In this document: one piece after another, positions 50,005 through 62,200 of the stretch
How positions within the stretch are numbered: the stretch's first letter is position 1
How the letters are laid out: every line of letters begins with the position of its first letter
NCBI GenBank assembly: GCA_020310875.1
Contig: CM035407.1
Span: forward strand, 66,052,658 to 66,116,657
DNA length: 64,000 nucleotides
Reading direction: 5' to 3'
Source of the DNA: Ceratopteris richardii
Taxonomy: Eukaryota > Streptophyta > Polypodiopsida > Polypodiales > Pteridaceae
Program-made: the position numbers and the translations under genes
The notes under the pieces: model-generated
Told to the model about the DNA's origin: nothing
Databases searched by the model: none
Seen by the model: the letters and a program-made list of their open reading frames with translations, nothing else

Positions 50005-52390
50005 AGTTAGAGATGCCAAAGAACGTGAAAGAGGTACAAGCCTTTATGGGCCATTTTGGATATTACTGTAGGTTTATCCACATGTATGCAATCATAGCTA
50101 AACCTCTTTATGCTTTGTTGACAAATTTTGAGTGGAACGATGAATGTGAAAATTCCTCAATGAGCTGAAGAGAAGTTTGTTCACTGCACAAATATTGACC
50201 ACTTCTGATTGGAATAAACCATTCCATGTCCATGTAGATGCATCCAACTATGCAATAGGATGTGTGCTAGCACAACCCACAGGTGAAGGAAATCCAGATT
50301 TTCCTATAGCATATGCTAGCAGACAACTAAATGTAGCTCAATGAAACTATACAACAACTAAAAGAGAAGGCTTAGGCATGGTATGTGCCATGACGAAGTT
50401 TAGACACTATCTACTGGCCAAAAGTTTCAAGTTTTTCACTGATCACCAAGCTTTATTATATTTGGCTAATAAACCTTGCAATAGAGGACGCTTTGAAAGA
50501 TGGTTCCTCTTACTACTGGAATATGATTTTGAATTGGTTGTTAAGAACCTATCTCAGGGCAGATCACCTTTCTCGCATTATTTCAAGAGAGTCACCACAA
50601 GGAGTCTCTGATGGACTGCCAATGCTTATCTATTCAATTTAGAAGTTGTTCTTGAATGGGCAAATAAGTTGGTACCTATCCTAACCTTTGGACCCACAAA
50701 TAAGAATGTGAAAATGAACAAAGATGAAATTGTGAGATCACAAGAATAACAAATATTGGCAGGAAGTATGTACAAACAAGATAAAGAGGGTGTATTAGCT
50801 TGTTGTGTCAAGGAGGATGAACATAGTAGTTGGTTGAACATAGTAGTTGGTTGTGACGGATTGCTAGGAAATCACTATTCTAAACAACGAACATTGTAGA
50901 ATGTGAAATGTTTAGGAGTGCATTGGCCTAGTATGGATAAAGAAATACATGAGTGGATTAAGAATTTTCTAGTGCAATAGAAGAAACCCCTAGTGGAGTA
51001 TGCTACCCTTTATCATGTGTCATTATTTCTAGAATGGAGTGCTCCATTGGTAGATTTTTTGAGATCGTGAACACTACCCAGGGAGGCTAGTCTAGCAAGA
51101 AAACTTAGCATGAAGCAAGAGGCTCACGACTACGCCTTAGTAGGATAAAACCTATACCAAAGAGGCAAAGATGGTTATTTAAGATTATGCATTCATGAAG
51201 CAGACTATTTGAAAATCTTAGAAATTGCACATAGCACTATTGCAGGTGGACACTTCGGACCTGACGGAGTAATTAAGACCATTCTATTCTTAGGAATTTT
51301 GTGGCCAGCTCATCATATGGATGCACATATCTATGGGAAGAAATGTGACACATGCCAATGCGCATAATATCCTAGAAGAAAAGATGAGATGCCCTTAAGT
51401 CCAATGATCAGAGGACACACATTCTCGAAGTGGGGTATAGACTTTGTAGGTCCTATTAACCCCCCAGCTAGAAACTCCCATGTAGAGTACATTATTGTAG
51501 CCACAGATTACCTTACAAAGTGGGTAGAAGTAAAGGTCACAACAAAGAATGATTCTCAAATGACAGCTAAGTTTTTATTCGAGAACATGTTCATCAGATA
51601 CATGTTACCAATAGAGCTCGTAACTAATAGAGGTATGCACTTCTTGAACGAAGTCATTAAAAGCCTTATCCAAGAATTCTTGGTGATACATAAGAAGTTT
51701 GCCACTTATCATCCACAAGCTAATTGACAAGTTGAGAGCACAAATAAGATCTTATGTAATGTATTGACAAAACTAGTAAGTAATAAATGTTATGATTGGG
51801 ATAAACAAATTCATCATGTTATTTGGGCTTATCGAGTTGCCTACAAAACAGTACTCAATGCCACCCCATTTCAAATGTTCTTTGGAGAGAATTTTGTGTT
51901 ACCATTAGACTTCTTGATCCCAACTTTAAAAGTAGCTCAAGAGCACGAGTGGAATGGGCATGAGTTGTCCTCAAGGATATTTGATCCAGAATGTTTAGGT
52001 GAGACCAGGCTACTAGCCGTAGTACACATATATCCTACAAAGAAAAGACAAAAGAATTACTTTGATGCACACATCAAGGATAAAGGATTGAAAAAGGGTG
52101 ACCTAGTGTTGGTTTATACGCTAAAGCAGCATGCTCGTAAATTGGAGAAATGAGGATATGGACCCATGACCATGAATAGAATTTCCACTAGTGGTGCAGT
52201 TCAATTGGCCACTCTAGAAGGTGATATCTTGCCAAACTATATAAGTGGATGTCGAATCAAGCTATACCAAGAACCTCTTATAGAGGATATGCTAATGAGA
52301 CTCAACACTGCTAAGCCACAAAAAGAAGAAGAGTTGAGGGTTAGAGAAGAAGCACAGGCAGAGGCTAGAGTACATTACGTGAAATAAGTT
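50005..52390 (+). pseudogene. E2 RNase H and integrase (remains)
   Basis: RNase H: FTDHQALLYLANKP near 50430. Integrase: GIDFVGPINPPARN, TDYLTKWVEVK, ATYHPQAN and WAYRVAYKTVLNATPFQMFF, then a C-terminal KGLKKGDLVLVYTLKQ part. Here the integrase core is better preserved than in E1. Broken. Confidence 0.82.
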
Positions 52391-52984
52391 AAGGCAACAA
52401 GGCCTAGATGTCAATCCAAAAACCCCAAGATATCACATGGACATGTGCCAAACATCAAGTGTAATTGCTCATTGAATAATCGACCAACGTCCCTTTGTGA
52501 CCATAGAGGTAGGACATGGAAAGAGTGTAAGGACTGTGCAAGCCTTGACTGACTAAGGTGTGGCAACTAGTGCAGTTAGGCTCTCATACTGCCAAGATCT
52601 ATAATTGAACATCAATTCCATAGAAACCTATTTCATAGGATTGGGAGGTGTGCAAACCCCTTGTTTGGGCAAGGTGGAGCTTCCGATCTACCTTCAAGTT
52701 GTTCCAATGATAGTCAAAATGCTAGTATATCATGATGAGGACCTTACGGAACCACTTGTCTTGGTTCAAGATTGGATATATGACCATGCACTCAACCTAA
52801 GAAGTCAAATTATTCAGGTTTGGGTACATAAACAATGCAATACATTAGAATTAGAGAATTGCACGATCACAAACCCAAGTATCACACATTCTCTTAGTTA
52901 TTCTAGGACTAATCTTGGAGAAGAAGATGTTGGATGTGTCAAAAGATCTATGATGCAAAAGGACTCAATCATGGAAGAACATGT
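52391..52984 (+). other. E2 3' region with a small open frame
   Basis: An open frame at 52605-52988 (127 residues, MNINSIETYFIGLGGVQTPC) has no domain I recognise. CLGKVELPIYLQVVPMIV faintly recalls a retropepsin-like strand. No typical polypurine tract is seen before the inverted LTR. Confidence 0.4.
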
Positions 52985-53520
52985 GTAGCTCAGTGATGAG
53001 TAGCACCTCCTTTAATGTCAATCCGGGAAGACGTGAGGATGGTATGAAGACCTCGAGCAAGTGGAGGCACAAGTGCGTGAGTGAGAAGCACACAAACATG
53101 CACACACATACACACACACGCGCACACACGGCAAGACAAAGAGTGAGAAGCAATGGAGTTCTTTGGATTACTTTCACAAACCTCTTACAAGTTCCTTTCA
53201 GTTACCATCTCACCTCAAAAATGAGCTCTCTAGCTCCTTTTATAGTTTTTGACTAGCTTTGGCCCTGTCCAGACCTAGTGTCCGGCCTAGTTAAAAATTA
53301 GGTTCCAGGGCCAATTTGAGGGCTTAAACGGAGTCTAAAAAATACGAAAATTGATATGTAGGTACTTCTAAGGCTCCTCAAGCTCGAGGACTCCTCGGCT
53401 TGCACAAAATGGAGCCACAAAAAGGTGAACATGGTATTTACAGGGGTTGTTAGTGATGAGAATCACTTTTAATTGGTGTAAGGGTTTTGAAAAATTAAAG
53501 GTTGCCTTAGTGCTAGATCT
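52985..53520 (-). repeat. Diverged family-A-type LTR, inverted
   Basis: Its reverse complement follows the family-A LTR: ATTGACAT..., TGTGTGTGTATGTGTGTGCATG, TTGTAAGAGG, TATAAAAGG, GGGCCAAAGC and CTAGTTAAAAA all line up. Identity is clearly lower than among the other copies, and the outer end (about 53500) is uncertain. It may be the 3' LTR of a minus-strand element extending to the right. Confidence 0.7.
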
Positions 53521-53579
53521 ACGTGAATGCTCGTACTTGCTTCTCCATGAAGAAAATTATTGGCCTACTTGCCAGATCG

Positions 53580-54578
53580 TCATTGACTCCCTTGTCTGCT
53601 TGTGCCTTCTCTTCTCTCTTGCCTAGTGAGTCCTTCAGTTCCAACAGCCCCCCCTCTCTCGCGTCTGTCATCCCTGACAGACCCGTGTTGTGTGGGTTTT
53701 TGGATGTAGTACTCAACGACATCTTGTGCTAAGTGATGTTCTGCAATCCGCAACCCCTTTGCCAAGTCCGTGAGTAAAGCATCCCAATCTACTGGCCCGG
53801 GAACCTCTGGATGTGGCATTCGTAACTTTTCTGAATGGAGAGCTTGTTCGACTGCAAACAATTGTAATAAATGTGAGGGCCTGGGAATGAAGATCTCTGA
53901 GTGAGATTCCCAGAACCCTGTGACAAACATCTCTTCAAATGTCTGTTTGAAGCAGGCCGGTAGGTATTTGATGTGTGCATGCCATGCATAAACAACATTA
54001 ATAGAGGGCGTTGTGCTCATGTCATAAACAAGATCCTGATTGCCTTCATTGAATCCGATCGCAGAGAGGTGTGGTTTCTTAACATTCTTGAAGGTCCGGA
54101 AGGTGACTATCATGAGTTCAAAAATTTTAAGGCACATCTGTGTCATGACATCTGGTACGTTTTTGAACCTGACACCCCAATGCCGAATTGTCGATATCAT
54201 ATACCCTACGGTAGGTTGACCTTTAGGTGGTGAGAAGTAGACATAGTTGAGCCATTTCTCACATCCTTTGGTTGTCAGCACCATCTTTGTGTATTCCGGC
54301 CACGACCTTCTTCGGAAAACAGGACAGTAGCAGGGATTGTACTTGATATACAGGGGCATGTTATTCCATGTGCGATTCATTTCCGGGTAGGTTTCAAGCA
54401 GCCGAATTCTCCAAGTCGGTTGGCGAATATTTCCCTGCTTGGCACTTTCTGGGATGTCGTCTGGTGCAAACTGTGTGGCAGAGGTTGGTTCCCGTGAGGT
54501 GTGGTGCTTGATTTCAGCATTATAATCCGCCATTAAGACACAAAAGGGAACATACAAGTCGTCGAGGTGCCGATCCAC
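53580..54578 (-). CDS. C-terminal ORF of the minus-strand unknown gene
   Basis: 332 residues, first Met MDRHLDDLYVPFCVLMADYN. A compact, Trp/Tyr-rich part (TWNNMPLYIKYNPCYCPVFR, KGCEKWLNYVYFSPPKGQPT, IRHWGVRF) is followed by a Arg/Gly-rich tail ending TSRQGSQ. It overlaps the larger ORF 54533-56971 in another frame. No family recognised. It may be part of an extra ORF of a Ty3-like element whose LTR is at 52985-53520, or an independent transposon-derived gene. Confidence 0.5.
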   Translation of the reverse strand: MDRHLDDLYVPFCVLMADYNAEIKHHTSREPTSATQFAPDDIPESAKQGNIRQPTWRIRLLETYPEMNRTWNNMPLYIKYNPCYCPVFRRRSWPEYTKMVLTTKGCEKWLNYVYFSPPKGQPTVGYMISTIRHWGVRFKNVPDVMTQMCLKIFELMIVTFRTFKNVKKPHLSAIGFNEGNQDLVYDMSTTPSINVVYAWHAHIKYLPACFKQTFEEMFVTGFWESHSEIFIPRPSHLLQLFAVEQALHSEKLRMPHPEVPGPVDWDALLTDLAKGLRIAEHHLAQDVVEYYIQKPTQHGSVRDDRRERGGAVGTEGLTRQERREGTSRQGSQ

Positions 54579-56987
54579 CTGTGATGTGAGAGGTTTCTAA
54601 AGTACTCGGATTTTATGATTACCTCTTCCAATCGTGACATGGATGCTATTTGCACTGCTACCCTGTCATCATGGGTTGTGGCCACTTTCTCTAATCTCTG
54701 CATCCATTCAGGGGCCTCTATCTCAATGGTGTCCATGCCCTCTGTTGTCTGCTTGCCTCCAGGTGCTGGCATCGAAACGTACGGGTCCTCAAAAGTTTCC
54801 TCTACTTCGATTGGTACTAGGTCTTCAGGTTCTGGTTCTACCAAGGGGGGTGGTTGGCGTTCATACTCAAGCACTTTCTTTTGTAATTCTTCGAGTTGTG
54901 CTTTGAGTGCTGCTACTTCGTCAGTTGTGTCAGCTGTGGTTGGGACTTCTTTGGGTGGTTCTAGTTGAGCTGCCAATTGCCTTAGTAGTTTGTCTCTTTC
55001 CTTTTCTAAGGCTGCATGGGCTTCGAGGAGATCAGCATGGGTTTCCAATATGATTTGCATATTGTCCGAGGGAATGGCCTTAAACTTCTCCGGGTCAATT
55101 TCTTGTGGGGAACCTTCCATTGCTACTTCCAAGTTCTCTTCGTTTTGTGTCTGAAGCCGTCTATTTTCTTCCAGGGCTGCAGACATATGCTTCCGTAATA
55201 GAGCCATGTTGCGGCGGAGCTTGAGGTTCTCTGTGATTTGGGAGTGTAGCAGATCATCCATTTGTTGTCTTTCTTCTGCATCTGGCTGCGGTGGATTTGC
55301 CACTAATTGCTCATGTTGTTCTTGCAATGCACTAAACTGCTGTTGTAATTGTTTCTTCTCGTTCTCTAATTCACTGAATCTTCCTTGTAATGCTTCATGA
55401 CTCCTGAACAAACTTGTATGCTGAGCATCGAGGTGCTGATAGTGTTGTTGTAACTGAGACATGCACTGATACATGCTATTAAATACATTATTAATGGGGG
55501 TGTATGCAGGAAGGGTGTTAAATGCAGAGGGAAAGGGAGAGGGGAAGGGAAGTGTGAATGCGGTGCTGGAAAATGGTGAAGGGGGTGGTGGGGGAATGGG
55601 GGATTGTGGCCGTATGGGGGGAGGGAGAGGTGCAGTGGAGGGTGATATGTCCATCAAATCCACGGTGGACGCAGTAGTGGGAGTGATTGTGAATAGGGGA
55701 ATTGTGGGTGTAGTGATTGTGGTGAATGTGCACAGTGGTGTGTGCAGTTGTGAATATGAACTGCTCGGAAATGTAAGAGGGGGAATGGGGATGTCAGTAG
55801 CTGCCGTTAGGATTACAGTGTTAGTGGAGGTGTTGAGAGGGTGTGTGGGTTGATTGACTGTTTGTGCTTCAGTCATGGCAGTTGGCTCGGAGGCGGTAAC
55901 GGTGGTTGTTACTTTGGTAATGGGAGATGAATGAGGTGGAGAGGGAGGCGGGGGTGGCAAGGGGGGTGATGGGGGTGTGCTGGACACATGGGTCTCTTCA
56001 GTATCGTGCACAGTGTGTGCTGTGCCCGTGGTCGTGGCTGTCCCTTGTGTTTCAAATACTAAGACATTCATCTGTTTCCCTGCTCGTGGGGGCCGTCTTC
56101 CGTATCTTCTTTCCGTTCTGCGTGATTGTGCCAGGGCAGTATGCACTGTCTCAGGTACTCCTAAAGCATCAGAGATCATATCCAGTGTGGCACGATATTG
56201 TTCGTCAACTCCTTCCTCCTCAAGGATTTGGTGCATGATTGCCTTTCCTGCTACAAGGGATAACTTATGTTGTTGTTGGACCCTGTTGATGGTATCGTAG
56301 AGCTTTTTCAACTCCTTTGTATATGCTGGGGCACCCTCTAGCTCCTGTATAACTTCTTGCTCATAGTCATGCGCCCCCTCATCAGAAAATCCTTCCTGTT
56401 CATCCTCTTGTTCTTCTTCTGCTTCATCCTCCACTTCCACCACTTCTGGTTGTCCTGGCTGGGGTTGTTTTGTAGCCGTTTGTTGCCCACTACCCTGCTC
56501 TGCCTCGACTTCCGCATTAACAGCTTCAATGATTCTAGCAACTTCTTCATCCGTTAGATCTTCCAAAGTGAATCCGTGGGGAAATTCCAGATCAGTAGGT
56601 ACTGGTGGAAACACAAGGTTAGGGCCATCTGTGTTGTGCCTGGGTAACCTGATAGTAAATGGTTGCACTCGTCTGGGAAGCCTTGGAGTTGTTTTGGGTG
56701 TTAGGGTTGCACCGCGGGCTTGTGCACAAGGCATCTGGACGGTGCCTCTCATCTTCTTTGAGGGAGGCCCTGCGGCTGACAGTCTGCGTTGAAACTCCTG
56801 TGCTCTGGTCCAAATGAGAGCCCTTTGCACCGGTACATCATATGCGAGACATCTATACACAATTTTGGTAAGCGCACAGCATCCATACAGTACCGATTTT
56901 TGTTTCTTATACCATCTTTGATGAGCCAAATGGATCTGTTCGATAATCCAATGGGGCATATTGATTGTCAAATCAAAGGTGTCTGCT
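54533..56987 (-). CDS. Large Pro-rich, coiled-coil ORF, unknown function
   Basis: 812 residues from MTINMPHWIIEQIHLAHQRW. Layout: residues 1-65, end of a helical domain (CCALTKIVYRCLAYDVP); 66-150 basic; 160-205 very acidic (VEDEAEEEQEDEQEG); 205-300 helical; 330-490 Pro/Ser/Thr-rich; 500-705 long coiled coil (QLQQQFSALQEQHEQL, AALKAQLEELQKKVLEYE); 706-812 acidic, then a basic end. The N-terminal domain lies on the far side of the LINE (63220-63995). The first part loosely recalls the putative plant transposon protein domain found next to Ty3 gag-pol genes; this is a weak resemblance. Probably retroelement-derived. Confidence 0.55.
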
Positions 56988-56988
56988 A

Positions 56989-57002
56989 AGTAGAGGCTAA
57001 AC
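56989..57002. repeat. Left target-site duplication of the LINE
   Basis: AGTAGAGGCTAAAC, 14 bp, repeated exactly at 63206-63219 after the poly(A). Confidence 0.93.
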
Positions 57003-57225
57003 GAAGGCTGGGCAGGTTTGTCGGATCTGTTTTTAAACTAGACATGCATTGTGGAAAAGCTCAGCCGTCGAAGAAGAAGAAGAGAGACATAAAGGGTTGG
57101 CGTCGGTCACCAGCAGAAAAGAGGGGAGAGGTCTGCGCATGAGTGTCCTCTTGCAAGCCATCGCTGCCGGTCGGTTCCTCAGCGTCTCCTTCCAGTCGGG
57201 AGTCGGGGCAGCCAGGAGCCACGCA

Positions 57226-57660
57226 ACACACGACAGACAGAAGCTCCGCGATAGACTGAGCTCCACGTCAGAGAGTGACCTCCGCGATTGCCTGAGCTGG
57301 CCACGACAGACAGTGCGCTCCGCGATAGACACTGAGCTCCACGTGAGAGAGTGACCTCCGCGATTGACTGACTCCGCGATAGACTGACGGGTGCACGATA
57401 GACGGCCCTGGGATGCGATAGACACCTCGTGAGGGGTGCGCGGCAGACCAAGCGGTCACTCTCCTTCACGCCGCCGAAGACACCTCGTGAGCTGGCGCGA
57501 CAGACGGGTGCACGATAGACGGCCCTGGGCTGCGATAGACACCTCGTGAGGGGTGCGCGACAGACCTAGCGGTCACTCTCCTTCACGCCGCCGTAGACAC
57601 CTCGGAAGGGGTGCGCGATAGACACCGTGGAAGTGTGCCCCGCGATAGACAATAATTGTG
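57226..57660 (+). repeat. LINE 5' region tandem repeats (GATAGAC/GACAGAC)
   Basis: About 14 copies of CG(A)(T/C)AGAC in a GC-rich stretch. Two larger tandem units are visible: one of about 74 bp starting CTCCGCGATAGAC at 57244 and 57318, and one of 117 bp starting GACGGGTGCACGATAGAC at 57386 and 57503. It lies where an L1 internal promoter is expected. The remaining 5' region (57003-57225 and 57661-57839) holds no gene. Confidence 0.88.
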
Positions 57661-57839
57661 CCCGCGAAGATTAAGCCGAAATTGTTTGATTAATTTGGGT
57701 TAAGTGTCTGCAAGGAGAAAAAAAAAAGGGAGGAAAAAGAGAGAAGAAAAAAAAGGGGCAGTAGATGAGACAGAAGATGCGAAGAAATTGAAGAGAAAAA
57801 GCGGAGTTTAAGTGCAGTGGGTGCAAGTTCCTTTTGGCC

Positions 57840-59228
57840 ATGGATGTGGCTTCTTCCTCTCTCGTGAAAAGTAATCGGGCCCCTCCCCCTGGGGAGACCG
57901 ATATCCTGGCAACTCTGCTGGAGGGGGGGTCGTGTGCCGCCCCCGGGGCATCCGAAAGTGTTGAATCCCCCATTGTATCCCTCAGCAGACCCGCAGTTCT
58001 GTCTGCTCAGGAGGAGCTCAAGAAAGTTTGCCTCGTCGGCCAAGTGTTCGGCCCTAGGCCCCCGCTCGAAACTGTGCGACAATGGCTTCGAAAAGAGTGG
58101 TTCCCTCGAGGACTAATTGTTAGCAAATGTCAGTTCTTACCAGCGTGCCACATGCTGCTAGTCTTTGAAAATGAAGAGATGGCGTTCCAAGCCCTAAGCG
58201 TTGGCACCTGGCAGTTCGGTCGGGCGACCCTGTGCCTATTCAGATGGTCCCCGGACTTTACTCCCGACAAATCGAAATCGCTTCGGTACCCTCTCTGGGT
58301 TGAGCTCCCTAACCTTCCTTACTTCTTGTACAACTTCGCGTGGGACATTGTCTCTCCTATCGGCAAGCCGCTGGCTTCACGTGAAGACATTGGTGGTCTC
58401 ATCTATGAAGGTGCAAGACACTCGTTCAATGCTAGGTGGCACCCCCAAATCTGTGTCGAGGCCGACCTCAGTTCGCCGCTTCCATCAATGATCAAAGTGG
58501 ACATGGGCGAAGGAGAAGTATGGGAGCAGGACATCACCTACAAAAACCTTCCCAACGCGTGCTTTCGTTGTGGCCAACAAGGTCACAGGATTAAAGATTG
58601 CCCTTTCAGGCAAAAAATCAAGCGATTTCAAGAAGCCTCCAAAACTGCTCAAGACAACATTGGCGATTTGACCCACTCGACCAAGGAAGGGGAAGGCAAG
58701 GGCCTCCTTAATCCACAAGCTGATGCTGATGGCTTTATTGAAGTTAGAAGAAGAAGGAAAAGAAGCCCTAGGGCCAACGGGGAGAGAAACAACCTGCCAC
58801 TTACCCCCTACAGCAATTTGTATTGCAATCTAGGGAAGGAGATCAATGAGCTTGACTACCCAGGTGGGAAGCTACTTGAGGTAGACACCTACGACAAAGC
58901 CCTAGAGATCCCTGACAATAAAGAAACCCCCCAGGAGGGTTACACTACAAGCAAAGAAGATGGCTTCACCACTAGTAACGAAGACAACATGGATAGTGAA
59001 AGTTCCATCATTGGATCGACGATCCCGGAAATGGTGCCGAGCACGGGGCCCAAGTCTCCCCAGCAAGGGGCATCCCGCAAAGGAAAACAGCCTATGGAGC
59101 TACCCTGGAAAAGCCCCCACAAGAACCGATTTCTAAGTCGGGATCAGATCCCAGCGAAAAAGAAAGATGAAGCCAAGAGAAGAAAGGACAAAGCTCCCGC
59201 TCGCAAGGAGGGATCAATACAAAAATGA
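57840..59228 (+). CDS. LINE ORF1, RNA-binding protein with DUF4283 and CCHC knuckle
   Basis: 462 residues from the ATG at 57840 (MDVASSSLVKSNRAP). Residues about 60-215 match the DUF4283 pattern of plant L1 ORF1 (GLIVSKCQFLPACHMLLVFE, TWQFGRATLCLFRWSPDF, YPLWVELPNLP). A zinc knuckle CFRCGQQGHRIKDC is at 241-254. The C-terminus is charged and Ser/Lys-rich. ORF1 proteins bind the element RNA and form the RNP that enters the nucleus. Its stop TGA overlaps the ORF2 start as ATGA (59225-59228), which suggests stop-restart translation. Confidence 0.93.
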   Translation: MDVASSSLVKSNRAPPPGETDILATLLEGGSCAAPGASESVESPIVSLSRPAVLSAQEELKKVCLVGQVFGPRPPLETVRQWLRKEWFPRGLIVSKCQFLPACHMLLVFENEEMAFQALSVGTWQFGRATLCLFRWSPDFTPDKSKSLRYPLWVELPNLPYFLYNFAWDIVSPIGKPLASREDIGGLIYEGARHSFNARWHPQICVEADLSSPLPSMIKVDMGEGEVWEQDITYKNLPNACFRCGQQGHRIKDCPFRQKIKRFQEASKTAQDNIGDLTHSTKEGEGKGLLNPQADADGFIEVRRRRKRSPRANGERNNLPLTPYSNLYCNLGKEINELDYPGGKLLEVDTYDKALEIPDNKETPQEGYTTSKEDGFTTSNEDNMDSESSIIGSTIPEMVPSTGPKSPQQGASRKGKQPMELPWKSPHKNRFLSRDQIPAKKKDEAKRRKDKAPARKEGSIQK

Positions 59229-62200
59229 TTGTCATCTCCCTAAATGCTAGAGGGCTAATCGACCCCTCAAGAGCGACCATCATTGGTCAATGGCTTCGCG
59301 ACATTAGCTTAAACCCAGACTTTATATGTATTCAAGAGATTAAAATTGACGGAGAAGACCTCCAGAAACGGCTCAGACAGGTCTCCTCGGCCCATGTGTG
59401 GTTCCCAACGAAGCACCAGCGGGGGTCTGGAGGAACGGTTATCGGTGTTAAACAACTCTGGTCTGAAAAGCTTGAGAACTCCATTGAAGATGTAAGTCAC
59501 CGTTGGATTGCTGTTTCTTTTGGTGCTCCTCTTTGTGTTACTATGGTTTCTTTGTACGCCCCTAACGGGGATTTGGAGAGACTGAACACTTGGGCTTCCC
59601 TTGACTCGCTTCCCCACAACGTGCTTATATGTGGAGACTTCAACATGGTGGAGGACCCAATGGACAGATGGATGGGCAAGGGCAGGGTCATCGACAGTCG
59701 GGAGAAAGAAACGTGGGACATGACCAAACTCCACTTGGATTTGGTTGAATTCAAAGACTCGAATGGCTTTTCTTGGTCGAACCTCCAAGCGGGCGAGGAC
59801 CTGAGGAAAGCTAGACTCGATAGATGCTACATCTCTCAGAGTTTTACTCATCAGTGGGGCCACCCTACCATCACGCAACGCACTGACCTCACCATCTCTG
59901 ATCACTACCCGATCGTTATCACTTTTCAACCTTCCAACAAGATCCGCAAGGCTCCGTGGTTCCATGCCAACGCAACCACCTTCTCTCTCCCCTCCGTCCA
60001 TCAAGAAATTGCCGATGTGTGGAAGGTGGCGTTCGCCTCTGGCTTGGCCCCAGCCAAGTGCTGGAGAAGTGCAGTCGACAAGTCTCGTAAGATCATGATC
60101 AGAACTAAGAAGATGCTCGAAACTGTGCGGCGGGCTCGTAGGGAAGCTCTTTACCACAGACTCTGGCGGCTCGAGGAGGAAGTGAACAAAGGAAAACACC
60201 AAGCCCAGAAAGGTCTCCGAAAAATCAGAGCAGTGTTGAGATACGAGGAAGAAATACAAAGGAAAAACTTGCAAATCTTCTTCAAGGAGTGGTGGGCTGG
60301 CAAAGCCGACAAACCCACCAAAGAGATGTGCCGTATCCTTAAAAGGAAACACAACAGAGATTCGATCCCCCTACTGCTAGATCCACATGGAAATGTATGC
60401 AATTCGGAAGAAGATAATTTTGGCATCATCGAAGGACACTTCACGAGACTCCTGGGAACCTCGAACCCCCTCTCCCACCATAGAAGGGACTGTATGGCTG
60501 CCATTTCTAGGGTTTCCCCCCGGAGGATACCACCCAACCTCCACTCCCTGCTTCATGCCCCTATCTCTGAATCAGAAATCATTGAGGTCATTGATGCCCT
60601 TCCTCTCGGTAAAATCCCGGGACCCGACGGACTCACTAACGAGTTCTTTAAATCCTTCAAGCTGGTGGTTGCCACCCCTCTTCGGATGGTTTGGCAAGAA
60701 GCGCTAAAGTTTGGTGCTCTTCCTTCGTGTCTAAATAATGGAATTATCAAGTTGATACACAAGAAGGGGGAAAAGAACAGAATCAAGAACTGGCGGCCTA
60801 TTACGATGCTCCAAACAGGATACAAGATCATCGCCAAAGTCATCGCCAAAGTCATCGCCAACAGACTCTCGTGCCACCTGAGATCTTGGCTTAGTGAGGA
60901 CCAAAAAGGTTTCATCAAAGGCAGGTCTATCCTGGAAACCATTATGGATATTTGGGAAGGTATTCAATTTGCAAATGAGTCTAATCAAGATGTGGTTTTC
61001 CTCAAGATCGACTTTGACAAAGCCTACGACAGGCTAGAATGGGACTATATTCTGCAGTCGCTCCAAGATCTCGGATGTAGTCAGAAATTCACCAAGATGA
61101 TCGCGACCCTTCTCGGAAACGCAACGACCCAAATTAACGTTAACGGCAAACTTTCGAAGCCGATCCATCTTAGAAGATCTATTAGACAAGGGTGCCCCCT
61201 GGCCCCCCTCCTTTTTGCCATCGCCACTGAGGGGCTGAGCAGACTTGTGGCACATCATGTGGAGGCTGGCAATATCAAAGGCCTCCGGCTGCCTCACGAC
61301 CACAGTCAAATCATCATGAGACTGTTTGCCGATGATATGAACGCGTTCGTTCACAATGATAATACCAGCCTGGAGACTTTCTGGAGGTGTCTTGCTACCT
61401 TTTGTGATGCCTCTGGATCCAAAATCAACCACTCTAAGACCGCCTTTAGGGCTATTGTGGGACATCATCCTTGCCTTCTCATTGATCATGGCTGTCAAAT
61501 CATTCCGCAGGGCCAAATCTTTCGACTGCTTGGAATCCCCTTGGGGTTTGGCGTCTCTATGGAGCAGCGATGGAACTGGGTGCTGGCCAAACTCGAAAAC
61601 AAGCTTAACTATTGGAGAGGTATGCAAATCAATCTCGCTGGGCGTGCGATGGTTATCAACACGTTCCTCCTCTCTTCTACCATCTATTTCCTTTCTTGTT
61701 GGAGACCGAATGAGCAAGGCCTGTCCAAACTGAACAGTATTTGTAGAAACTTTCTTTGGACGGGCGATCATAACAGAAGGGGGGTGCCTAAAATCAAATG
61801 GGCCATCTGCACTAGCCCTAGAGACAGCGGGGGGCTTGGTATCCTGGACATTGGGTGTATGGCTAACAAACTGGCGGCCAAATGGATGATTAAGGCTTGG
61901 TGCAATAGGGAGGCCTCGTGGGCCAAGCTGATCTTCAGAAACAAGAATGAGTTGGCCCTCATGGGGTTCCCGAACTGGAAGAATCTTGACATCATGACCC
62001 TGCTATTCTCCCCGATCCCCGTCTTCCCGAAAGGCTCCAATCTCGTGTGCTCCCTTTGGAAGGGCTGGAATAAAGTCAAAAGCTTCACAAGAATTAGTGA
62101 GGATTGGAAGTGGGCGGCCGGAATCAGACAAAACGACTCTATCTGGTTTCCGATACATGGCATCCGGAGTGTGGAGTCGTGGAACATTCAAAATGCCAAG

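Larger units (their letters stand above)
42385..52984 (+). mobile_element. Ty3 element E2 (family A), broken, host of copia D
   Basis: A second family-A interior directly after the E1 3' LTR. gag is at 42523-43500 (MKHYFDGSGDPYDHVTEFRQ; CYTCGGDHMANICP at 43255-43300), decayed sequence follows to about 45036, copia D takes 45037-50004, and then come reverse-transcriptase end, RNase H (about 50210-50580) and integrase (51160-52150: GIDFVGPINPP, WAYRVAYKT). No same-strand 3' LTR is found. Heavily broken. Confidence 0.8.

Noticed and set aside
52605-52988. 127-residue ORF as an independent host gene
   Set aside because: It lies in the 3' region of a decayed Ty3 element, has no domain and no supporting signals; listed only as part of that region.
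57049-57469. Overlapping short frames on both strands in the LINE 5' region
   Set aside because: They are by-products of the GC-rich tandem repeats ahead of ORF1.
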